Shown one piece after another: positions 57,430 to 64,000 of a DNA stretch of 64,000 nt. Source of the DNA: AWTP1-13 sp963840075 (GTDB taxonomy: Bacteria > Pseudomonadota > Alphaproteobacteria > Rhizobiales > Hyphomicrobiaceae); NCBI GenBank assembly GCA_963840075.1, contig CAWIXS010000047.1:1-64000 (forward strand). Direction: 5' to 3'. The notes below the pieces were generated by a model. The model worked only from the letters and a program-made list of their open reading frames with translations. It ran no database searches and was not told the DNA's origin. Position 1 is the first letter of the stretch; every line of letters starts with the position of its first letter. The position numbers and the translations under genes are program-made.

Positions 57430-57463
57430 GGTGCAATCGCGCTGGCGCGCGATTGACACCCTA
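57430..57463. repeat. Palindrome abutting the bpt stop, copy 2
   Basis: Hairpin CAATCGCGC (57434-57442), loop TGGC, GCGCGATTG (57447-57455), with GGTG before and CACCCTAC after. The last three bases are the bpt stop codon itself. Compared with the parE copy, one stem pair is swapped from G-C to C-G on both sides, so pairing is kept. Confidence 0.7.
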
Positions 57464-58201
57464 CATTGCGACCCAGCCGCCGGCGGTGAGCTGCTGCTGG
57501 GGCTGGAAGCGGCGCTTGTAGCTCATCTTGGTGGAGCCGCTGATCCAGTAGCCGAGATAGACGTAGGGCAGGCCGAGGCGCTTGGCATGCGCGATGTGGT
57601 CGAGGATCATGAAGGTGCCGAGCCCGCGCTTGTAGGCCTCCGGCTCGAAGAACGAGTAGACCATGGAGATGCCGTCGGTGAGACGGTCGCAGAGCGCGGC
57701 GGCGACGAGGGGCTGACTGGCGGAGGGGCGCGCGAGCGGGTCGGGCTTCAGCCGGTACTCGGTCATGAAGGTGTCGATGATGCTGTCCTCCACCATCATG
57801 GCGTAGTCGAGCACCGTCATGTCGGCCATGCCGCCGTCGGCATGGCGCTCGTCGATGTAGGCGCGGAACAGCGCGTATTGCTCCGAGGTCGGCGTCGCCT
57901 CGATGCGGCGGGAGACGAGGTCGCCGTTGGCATCCATCACGCGGCGCATGGAGCGGGTGGGCTCGAAGCCATCGACCAGCACGCGCACCGAGACGCAGGC
58001 CTGGCAGCCCTCGCAGTAGGGCATGTAGGCGATGTTCTGGCTGCGCCGGAAGCCGCCGCGCAGCAGGTTGTCGATCAGCGGCGCCGGCTTGTCGTGGGTG
58101 AGGTGGGTGAAGAGCTTGCGCTCCAGGCGGCCCGGCAGATAGGGGCAGGGTTGCGGGGCCGTGACGTAGAACTCGGGGAAATGCTTCCTCTGCTCGGTCA
58201 T
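57461..58201 (-). CDS. bpt: Aspartate/glutamate leucyltransferase Bpt
   Basis: 246 aa. N-end-rule enzyme that transfers Leu from tRNA onto proteins with N-terminal Asp or Glu, marking them for ClpAP. ATG 58201. Recognised by FYVTAPQPCPYLPGRLERKL, the cysteine block YMPYCEGCQACVSVRV, and YLGYWISGSTKMSYKRRFQP. Similar in fold to Ate1 arginyltransferases, from which Bpt is separated mainly by phylogeny. Confidence 0.92.
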   Translation of the reverse strand: MTEQRKHFPEFYVTAPQPCPYLPGRLERKLFTHLTHDKPAPLIDNLLRGGFRRSQNIAYMPYCEGCQACVSVRVLVDGFEPTRSMRRVMDANGDLVSRRIEATPTSEQYALFRAYIDERHADGGMADMTVLDYAMMVEDSIIDTFMTEYRLKPDPLARPSASQPLVAAALCDRLTDGISMVYSFFEPEAYKRGLGTFMILDHIAHAKRLGLPYVYLGYWISGSTKMSYKRRFQPQQQLTAGGWVAM

Positions 58202-58316
58202 CGGAACCCTGTACGCGCGACACCTCGGGCCAAATCGGGCTTAATGATAGGTGAAGCGCAACCCCACAATCAAGTGCGGCGCGGGGAGGATTGTCTCGCG
58301 CATGCAACCCGTTGGC

Positions 58317-58396
58317 AGCGAATAGCGAGCGGCGAATAGCGAAATAGGAAGAAAACTCGTTCGAGCGGTCCCTACTCGCTATTCGCTATTCGCTCT
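58317..58396. repeat. GCGAATAGCGA repeat, direct and inverted
   Basis: AGCGAATAGCGAG and GGCGAATAGCGA in tandem at about 58317-58343, then the inverse CTCGCTATTCGCTATTCGCT at about 58375-58394. The arms can pair over about 20 bases. It lies between bpt and the divergent membrane gene at 58491. Confidence 0.65.
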
Positions 58397-58490
58397 CTCG
58401 CGGCCCGAGCGGGAGCTTGACGGTTTCCTTCGTGGTCACGCTCTGATAAGTCCTGGCGCCGGGCATACTTCAAGCTATTGCGAGGCTGCG

Positions 58491-59273
58491 ATGGACGCTG
58501 CGAAGCTCGGCAGAGCGCTTATCGGTATCGGTATTGCCGGCCTCATCGGCAGCTTCCTCTGGTGGCTCATATTCTTCTCGAAGGTGAGCAAGGCCTTCGG
58601 CGGCAAGGCCAGCGATCTCGGCCAGGTTCTGCAATGCCTGGTGTCCAGCTCCGGACCGTGCGGCTTCATCACCGGGATCGCGGGCGCGGCGGGCGAGCTC
58701 GCCTACCACCCGGTGTATTTCTGGCTCAGCGCCGTTGTGCTGGTGACCGGGCTCGTCGTCGCCGGCAGCGCGGGAACGCCTGCTTCCGCAACCGCGTCCT
58801 CGGGCGCGAGCGCCGCCTACGATGTCGAGAGGTGGAAGGCTCTGACGGAGATCGACCCCGAGATCGCGGCAGCGGTCGCAGAGGTCAAGCCATACGGGGG
58901 CCCGGCGCTGGCGGAGCTCGCCACCAAGTATCTCACCCTCAACGACAAGCAGTACCTCGCCGCGATCGTGCAGCAGATCACGGAAAAGTACAGCGCCGCG
59001 CTGGCAGTCCAGCTGGAAGGCCAGCAGTGGGACGAGCTGGGGCGCAACGTCGAGCTGGTGTGGCGCGCTCCCTGGGGCACCGTTGCCAGACTGCGGGACG
59101 ACCGGGCCTTGGTCATCAGGCCCGACGGCGTCGAGGTGCTCCCCTCGCTCGGGGAGTTTCACAGGCGGTATCGCGGGCAGTCGGAGGGCTGGGTCGAGAT
59201 CACCGACATCGAGGAGAAGCGCCGCTTCTATCAGGAAGCGAGGCTCGTCCTGCGGGAGCTGCTGCTAGACTAG
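58491..59273 (+). CDS. Hypothetical two-helix membrane protein
   Basis: 260 aa from ATG 58491. Helices near residues 10-30 (LIGIGIAGLIGSFLWWLIFF) and 78-97 (FWLSAVVLVTGLVVAGSAG). The C-terminal half is soluble, with KALTEIDPEIAAAVAEVKPY and LVWRAPWGTVARLRDDRALV. Not recognised. Its stop overlaps the stop of convergent hemB by four bases. Confidence 0.6.
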   Translation: MDAAKLGRALIGIGIAGLIGSFLWWLIFFSKVSKAFGGKASDLGQVLQCLVSSSGPCGFITGIAGAAGELAYHPVYFWLSAVVLVTGLVVAGSAGTPASATASSGASAAYDVERWKALTEIDPEIAAAVAEVKPYGGPALAELATKYLTLNDKQYLAAIVQQITEKYSAALAVQLEGQQWDELGRNVELVWRAPWGTVARLRDDRALVIRPDGVEVLPSLGEFHRRYRGQSEGWVEITDIEEKRRFYQEARLVLRELLLD

Positions 59274-60385
59274 GATGCACCCCGGCCGAGGAGGCGCGCA
59301 GCGCGCGGCGCGAAATAGGTGAGGACGCCGTCGGCGCCGGCGCGCTTGAAGGCGATCAGGCTCTCCAGCATCACCTTGTCGCCGTCGAGCCAGCCGTTCT
59401 GCGCGGCCGCCATCAGCATGGAATACTCGCCCGAGACCTGGTAGGCGAAGGTCGGCATGCCGAACGCGTCCTTCACGCGTCTGACGATGTCGAGATAGGG
59501 CATGCCGGGCTTCACCATCACCATGTCGGCGCCCTCGGCGATGTCGAGCGCCACCTCGCGCAGCGCCTCGTCCGAGTTGGCGGGGTCCATCTGGTAGGTG
59601 CGCTTGTCGCCGACGAGCGTCGTCGACGAGCCGACCGCATCGCGGAACGGGCCGTAGAATGCCGAGGCATACTTGGCCGCATACGCCATGATCTGCACGT
59701 TGGCGTAGCCCGCCGCCTCCAGGGCCCTGCGGATGGCGCCGACGCGGCCGTCCATCATGTCCGACGGGGCGATGATGTCGCAGCCGGCCTCGGCCTGCAC
59801 CAGGGACTGGCGCACCAGCGCCTCGAGCGTCGCATCGTTGAGGATCTCGCCGTCGCGCATCAGCCCGTCGTGACCGTGGCTGGTGTAGGGGTCGAGCGCC
59901 ACGTCGAGGAGCACGCCGACATCGAGGCCGGCCTTGCGGATGGCGCGGGTGGCGCGGCAGACGAGGTTGTCGCGGTTGAAGGCCTCGCGCCCGTCCTCGG
60001 TGCGCAGGTCGGGGCTCGTGTAGGGGAAGAGGGCGATGGCCGGGATGCCGAGCGCCACCGCCTCCCCGGCGGCGGCGACCGCCAGGTCGACGCTGAGGCG
60101 CTCCACGCCGGGCATCGACGGCACGGGCTCGCGCACGCCGCGGCCGTCGACCACGAACATCGGCCAGATCAGATCGGCCGGGGTGAGAACGTGCTCGGCC
60201 ACGAGGCGCCGCGACCAGCGCGTGCGGCGGTTGCGGCGCATGCGCACGGCCGGGAAGGCGCCCGCCCCGTCGCTTTCCGGCGCGGGCCTCGCGGGCCGCG
60301 CAGGCGCGGGCTTCAGGGCCTCGAGGGATGCGGGCTTGGCGGCGCCCTCGGCTGGCGTCGGCCGGCGCTGAGCAAGCGGCTTCAT
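59270..60385 (-). CDS. hemB: Delta-aminolevulinic acid dehydratase (magnesium type)
   Basis: 371 aa from ATG 60385. Second step of tetrapyrrole synthesis: joins two aminolevulinates into porphobilinogen. Active-site Schiff-base Lys blocks: YAAKYASAFYGPFRDAVGS and MVMVKPGMPYLDIVRRV. The metal site reads DVALDPYTSHGHDGL, with Ala/Asp/Asp where zinc enzymes have three Cys; this fits the Mg/K-dependent type known from Bradyrhizobium. A Pro/Arg-rich N-terminal extension of about 45 residues precedes the barrel. Confidence 0.95.
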   Translation of the reverse strand: MKPLAQRRPTPAEGAAKPASLEALKPAPARPARPAPESDGAGAFPAVRMRRNRRTRWSRRLVAEHVLTPADLIWPMFVVDGRGVREPVPSMPGVERLSVDLAVAAAGEAVALGIPAIALFPYTSPDLRTEDGREAFNRDNLVCRATRAIRKAGLDVGVLLDVALDPYTSHGHDGLMRDGEILNDATLEALVRQSLVQAEAGCDIIAPSDMMDGRVGAIRRALEAAGYANVQIMAYAAKYASAFYGPFRDAVGSSTTLVGDKRTYQMDPANSDEALREVALDIAEGADMVMVKPGMPYLDIVRRVKDAFGMPTFAYQVSGEYSMLMAAAQNGWLDGDKVMLESLIAFKRAGADGVLTYFAPRAARLLGRGAS

Positions 60386-60689
60386 GGCGTATCCTTGCGA
60401 CGTTGGCCGGGCAAGCGCGCCGGCGAGGCTACCTTTTGGTGTGCGCGCAACCGTAAGGCAAGAGGGGATGGCCGCCGATCGGGCACATCGTCCCCTCGTC
60501 TGTGGCACCGCCGCATCCGTCGTTTGCGCAGGACAGGCGGGTACGTTCCCTGAGCACGCCGATCCGCCCGCATGGCTGATACGACGGACGCGCGCGAGCG
60601 GACGCCCCGAGCTGGCTCCGTCACGGCTGTTCTACCGCCGGCCGGTGTCAGACCCTCCGGGCCCTCCGGGTCTGACACCGGCGACCCCG
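60386..60689. other. Spacer with long hairpin
   Basis: 304 bases between the hemB start and the 3' end of the small exported protein gene. It would hold the hemB promoter. No gene; one strong palindrome at 60641-60682. Confidence 0.5.
60641..60682. terminator. 15-bp hairpin after small exported protein gene
   Basis: GCCGGTGTCAGACCC (60641-60655), 12-base loop tccgggccctcc, GGGTCTGACACCGGC (60668-60682). Perfect 15-bp stem, eight bases beyond the stop at 60690 on the minus strand. Terminator role is inferred from position; there is no T-run. It shares GTCAGACCC/GGGTCTGAC with the hairpin at 39847. Confidence 0.6.
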
Positions 60690-60992
60690 CTAGAAGCTGC
60701 AGCCAAAGCCCGACATGGCTCCCTTCATCTGGTCGGCCATCTGTCGGCACGCGCTTTCGAGGCCGGCCCTGGTGCTGGGGTTCTTGGCGGCGTCTCCCCA
60801 TGCCTTGCGTATCTGGTCGAGCGTCCCCTGGAACGTGGTCTTCTGAGCGGCCGGTACCTTGGTTGCAAGGCACGCCTCGTATTTCTTCAGGAAGTCGTCG
60901 CAGACGGCAACGCCGGTCGTCTGGGCGCCGAGCCCGGTGCTCAGGCTCACGAGCAGCCCTGCTGCGGCAGCGACGGGTAGGACACGAACCAT
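60690..60992 (-). CDS. Small exported cysteine-containing protein
   Basis: 100 aa from ATG 60992 with aggagaag upstream. Signal peptide (LPVAAAAGLLVSLSTGLGAQ). Mature part CDDFLKKYEACLATKVPAA and SACRQMADQMKGAMSGFGCS with four Cys, which could form two disulfides. Not recognised beyond that; similar small periplasmic proteins occur in rhizobia. Confidence 0.6.
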   Translation of the reverse strand: MVRVLPVAAAAGLLVSLSTGLGAQTTGVAVCDDFLKKYEACLATKVPAAQKTTFQGTLDQIRKAWGDAAKNPSTRAGLESACRQMADQMKGAMSGFGCSF

Positions 60993-61388
60993 CAGGCTTC
61001 TCCTCTTTGCACGTGACGTCGAAGGGGCGTGTTCTGATGGCTTCGCGCAACGAAGTCCAGACCGCATCGATGGTCTCCCTATTCAAATTCAATGTCGCGT
61101 TGTTGCGAGAAGCCGCCGTCTGAACGAACGTTGGCGGAGCAGCGTTCTTGGACACTGCGGCCAAAGCTCGCGCTCGATCACGATTGTTTTATCGCGAGAG
61201 GCAAAACCGAAGCGATCGCCCGTGCGTATCTGGGCGCAAGCGTCTGTCGAGAAAAATCGGTTGTGCACGGTCCATCTGCGGGCTGCGTCTGCCGCAGGCG
61301 TGCCATTCTGTTGCTACGACTGCAGCCGATCGGTCGGCGGGGACCGGCTCGGGTGGGCACAGCGGGAAGTGTCGAGGGAGACCCCATC
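60993..61388. other. Divergent intergenic region
   Basis: 396 bases between divergent genes. Lower GC than its surroundings around 61060-61120. No gene, no clear palindrome and no confident promoter. Confidence 0.4.
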
Positions 61389-62234
61389 ATGCGAGTACTC
61401 CGTCGCCGTCCGGTTGGCGCGGACGCGAACGAAACTGCCACTCATGCGGCCGGGCATTCGGGAGGAAGCCGTGCCGCCGCCATCGTGTCGGCCATCGCGC
61501 TCCTCTTCTCGGCCTACAGCCTGTGGGAGACGTTGCTCAAGCAGGCCGCACTCACTCTGTACCTCACCGGCGTGGTTACGTATGAGCGTGATCGAACCGC
61601 CAATTTGAGCGTACAGCCGGATGGCGGCTTCGAGGTGCTCGCGGTGCCGATCACGATCGCCAATAGCGGCGCGCGCGACGGTGCCGTCCTGTCGCTGCGG
61701 CTCGATGTCAAAAATCGCTCGAGCGGCCTGACCGCCCGCTTCGAGGCCACCTACACCGTGGACGGCACCTATTTCGCCGCCAAGGGTGACAAGCGGCCGA
61801 AGACACCATTCTCAGCGCTGGTGATCGCGGGGCGCTCCGCCTGGACGGGCACGATCCTCTTCTATCCCGTGAGCTACAGCGACGAAAGAGCGCTCACGCC
61901 AATAGCCAAAATTCGCGAATTCTATCAGGCGATGCGCACCAAGTATGCCAAGGAGCTGGATGGTGCCAGCAGCATCAGCGTACTCCGTGACAAACATCCC
62001 AACCTTCCCGAGTTTGCCGACGCTGACGCCTTCGAGGCGAGGGTGCTCCAGCCAAGCGGCAAAGCTGAAGTAACGCTCAACCTTGTCAGCCCCGCCCCGA
62101 GCGGCTGGCTCGACCGCGCGCTTGGAGCGCCAGTACTGCCGCTCACACTCACCCTCGAGATGCCGGATGTTTCGGTGCCTACCCTCTTGAACGGCGAGCT
62201 CGTGCGGCTCCGCTCGGCTGCCACGGGGTCCTGA
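61389..62234 (+). CDS. Hypothetical single-pass membrane protein
   Basis: 281 aa from ATG 61389. Basic N-terminus, one helix (AAAIVSAIALLFSAYSLWET), then a long soluble beta-rich part: FEVLAVPITIANSGARDGAV resembles an immunoglobulin-like or arrestin-like fold with conserved NSG. Not recognised. First of four consecutive genes of unknown function on this strand. Confidence 0.55.
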   Translation: MRVLRRRPVGADANETATHAAGHSGGSRAAAIVSAIALLFSAYSLWETLLKQAALTLYLTGVVTYERDRTANLSVQPDGGFEVLAVPITIANSGARDGAVLSLRLDVKNRSSGLTARFEATYTVDGTYFAAKGDKRPKTPFSALVIAGRSAWTGTILFYPVSYSDERALTPIAKIREFYQAMRTKYAKELDGASSISVLRDKHPNLPEFADADAFEARVLQPSGKAEVTLNLVSPAPSGWLDRALGAPVLPLTLTLEMPDVSVPTLLNGELVRLRSAATGS

Positions 62235-62248
62235 GTCAGTCCGCCTCT

Positions 62249-62728
62249 ATGAGCACACGCGTGCGCCAATCCGAGCCATCCGAGCTTGGCCAGGTGCTCA
62301 GCCGGCACAACGGCCGCATGTTTGTCGTGGGCTGGTTCCAATCCATGGGCCTCGTTTTCGCTGCCGTCGCGTTGTCCTGGGGGGCGCTCGGCGAGGGGTG
62401 GTTGAGAACGGCCGCCACGGCGGGTATCGGGGCGGTGGCCCTGTTCCTCACCGGGCGCCGCTGGAACCAGCGCGCCACGGTTCACGAGGGCGGCGTGGTG
62501 TGGACCCGCGGCCGGCGGCGCGAGGTGGTGCGCTGGGAGGACGTGGACAACGTCGCTGCCGAGACATTCAACGACGAATACGAGCTGACCGTCACGACGC
62601 GCGACGGCCGCACGCTGGTGTTCAACGACTCGGTCGCCAACGTGCAGCAGCTGCACGCGTATTTTTTCAACGCGACACGGGGTCGAGAACAACCCGCACC
62701 GACATCGTCCTCGTCGTCCCGTTGGTAA
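62249..62728 (+). CDS. Two-helix membrane protein with PH-like tail
   Basis: 159 aa from ATG 62249. Helices WFQSMGLVFAAVALSWGAL and TAATAGIGAVALFLTG. Then a small beta domain, VHEGGVVWTRGRRREVVRW followed by EDVDNVAAETF and DGRTLVFNDSVANVQQL. The pattern is like bacterial PH/DUF6585 domains; tentative. Its stop overlaps a possible start of the next gene (TAATG). Confidence 0.5.
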   Translation: MSTRVRQSEPSELGQVLSRHNGRMFVVGWFQSMGLVFAAVALSWGALGEGWLRTAATAGIGAVALFLTGRRWNQRATVHEGGVVWTRGRRREVVRWEDVDNVAAETFNDEYELTVTTRDGRTLVFNDSVANVQQLHAYFFNATRGREQPAPTSSSSSRW

Positions 62729-62760
62729 TGGGACGAGCTTCAACGCGATTCGAGGTCCAG

Positions 62761-63501
62761 ATGGCTGAGTTCCTGTCCGACTACATCTTCTACCTGGTTC
62801 CGCTGATGCTGCTGTTCCCGTTCGTAATGATGAAGGGGACGGACTGGCTCCATGCCAGGTATCGGGTCGGCAACATGGCTCAGCGCATGGGGCTCACCAT
62901 CGCCGAGGGCGATCCGAAGCTCAACCTGGTGAACGCAATCCCGGCGCATGACTTCAAGTGGGGAACCGGAGTTGGGAGCAGCTGGCTGAGCCGGCTCGCC
63001 AACACCACCACCGAGACCAAGGTCCATCTGGTCGGTGCGCCGCGCGGGCGGCCGACCGAGTTCGTCTATCACCGCCGCGAGGATACGAAAGACCGCGTGC
63101 TGGTGATCACCACCGAGTCCTGGTTCGAGTGCCGGCTCAGCGTGCGGTGCCCTGTCGCCTTCCCCGAGTTCGAGATCGTGCGGCGCCGTCCGCATATGGG
63201 CGTCTACGGACCGAAGGCCATGCCCGAGCTGCCGCTGCCGCCGCAGCCGTTCGGCAAACCGGCTCTCGACCGCAAGCTCGCCCTGACGACGGCCGAGCCC
63301 AGGCTGGGGCCGGCACTGGCGCCGGCGGTTGGCGGGCTCGTGCCGCTGGAGTTCTTGCACGTGCAGGGCCGAGACGGTGTCCTCCATTGGCTCGCCACGC
63401 AGGAAGCGTCGATGCAGGCAGTCCGCCGGCTGCCGGAGGCGCAGCAGGTGCTGGAGCGCATCGCCGACGTGCTGGCCGGTCCGGTGCAGCGGCCGCACTG
63501 A
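62761..63501 (+). CDS. Hypothetical single-pass membrane protein
   Basis: 246 aa from ATG 62761, five bases after GAGGT; ATG 62728 would add 11 residues. One N-terminal helix (YIFYLVPLMLLFPFVMMKG), then a soluble domain with AQRMGLTIAEGDPKLNLVNA, VHLVGAPRGRPTEFVYHRRE and VLVITTESWFECRLSV. Not recognised. Confidence 0.55.
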   Translation: MAEFLSDYIFYLVPLMLLFPFVMMKGTDWLHARYRVGNMAQRMGLTIAEGDPKLNLVNAIPAHDFKWGTGVGSSWLSRLANTTTETKVHLVGAPRGRPTEFVYHRREDTKDRVLVITTESWFECRLSVRCPVAFPEFEIVRRRPHMGVYGPKAMPELPLPPQPFGKPALDRKLALTTAEPRLGPALAPAVGGLVPLEFLHVQGRDGVLHWLATQEASMQAVRRLPEAQQVLERIADVLAGPVQRPH

Positions 63502-63526
63502 AAGGTATCGACGGAGGTATCCACGA

Positions 63527-64000
63527 TTGGCAGAATTGCTGCAGTGGTCCTGGTGCTCTCCTGGCTGCCCGACTGCACGGGTGGAGGTGCACCGGGCACG
63601 TTCGAGACGTTCCTGCCGGCGTTCCCGCCGCCGGCGACCGGACGCAGGATCGAGGAGATGTGCGCCACGGCCACCGACGGCAAGCGCTTCTGGCTCGAGG
63701 GCTACCTGCAGCTCCCGAGCACCATTTCCATCAGCGGTGGCAAGACGAGGCTGGAGCTCTACGCCCGCGTCGACGGCAACGGCCGGGGCTCGGGTCGCTC
63801 GATCAGCGTCAACGTGAGGTCGCCCGGCGACATCGACGATCTCTGGGCGTCCGCCATCGGCAAGAAGTCCAGCGGCTTCCGCAGCCAGAAGGGGCAGATC
63901 GATCCGGACGCGCTGCGCATCCGCACCAGGAATGGCGTGGCAACGCCACGCGACAAGATCAAGCTCACTTTCGACATCGAGGGGATCAACCTGCAGGACG
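63527..64000 (+). CDS. Putative lipoprotein, cut by window end, frameshift near start
   Basis: The coding frame reads AAVVLVLSWLPDCTGGGAPG, a lipoprotein signal with lipobox LPDC, then RFWLEGYLQLPSTISISGGK and VNVRSPGDIDDLWASAIGKK; it runs off the window. GGAGG (about 63512-63516) points to TTG 63527, but that TTG is in another frame. One base missing after 63531 would join it as (M)AR-I-A-A-V-V, so a one-base deletion is likely. Without it, the frame could only begin at GTG 63544. Function unknown. Confidence 0.5.

Larger units (their letters stand above)
56874..57460. other. Long spacer rich in palindromes
   Basis: 587 bases with no supported gene. It holds three repeat elements described separately: the CCCTCTCCCCAC palindrome (57027-57061), a REP pair (57245-57336) and the bpt-abutting hairpin (57430-57463). 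Confidence 0.6.

Overview
The window is about 64 kb of GC-rich DNA from an alphaproteobacterium, most likely order Hyphomicrobiales (Rhizobiales). The main reason is gene order. The series erpA / dgt / argS / SPOR protein / nagZ / scpA / scpB / tatA / tatB / tatC / serS / surE / nlpD-like / DUF815 ATPase / yajC / secD / secF / Mth938-like / phytoene-synthase-like is a backbone known from that order. A HemB active site with Asp in place of the zinc cysteines, a Bpt-type N-end-rule transferase and a perfect CtrA-type site (TTAA-N7-TTAA) agree with this. No rRNA, tRNA, CRISPR array, prophage or intact insertion sequence was seen. Closest genus cannot be told from the sequence alone.

Layout. 1-6.5 kb: 3' part of valS, ilvD, a Sel1/TPR-like secreted protein and an alpha/beta hydrolase, all interrupted by one-base indels. 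6.6-11.7 kb: a CadC-like sensor-regulator, xthA, a 4-TM protein, a PGDYG-like protein and erpA. 11.7-19.8 kb: dgt, an inserted higBA toxin-antitoxin pair, argS, SPOR protein, nagZ, scpA, scpB (nucleotide pool, translation, cell wall recycling and chromosome segregation). 20.1-23.5 kb: a TRAP transporter (dctP-dctQ-dctM) followed by a relic of a second dctM. 23.9-31.9 kb: an orphan iron-type ABC ATPase, tatABC, an orphan higA, serS, grxC, surE and an NlpD-like lipoprotein. 31.9-37.3 kb: DUF815 ATPase, yajC-secD-secF and two small partners. 37.3-43.7 kb: SGNH hydrolase, YkgJ-type protein, a DEAD-box helicase, a hydrolase and small exported proteins. 43.9-50.8 kb: parE and, on the same strand, a second TRAP locus that contains a MetE-like methyltransferase. 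51.2-55.1 kb: two tandem duplications in a row (CPBP membrane proteases, then DUF5666-like secreted proteins). 55.2-60.4 kb: cytochrome b561 plus Mo-oxidoreductase, bpt, a membrane protein and hemB. 60.7-64 kb: a small exported protein and four consecutive unrecognised, mostly membrane-anchored genes, the last cut by the window end.

Two themes stand out. First, single-base indels break at least eight genes, including valS, ilvD, tatB, grxC and secD. Undoing them restores full-length proteins (for example exactly 574 aa for IlvD and 85 aa for GrxC), so sequence error is the leading explanation and true decay the alternative. Second, the intergenic spaces are rich in palindromic elements of at least four families. 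One is a 9-bp hairpin that directly abuts the parE and bpt stop codons and shows a compensatory base-pair change between its two copies.
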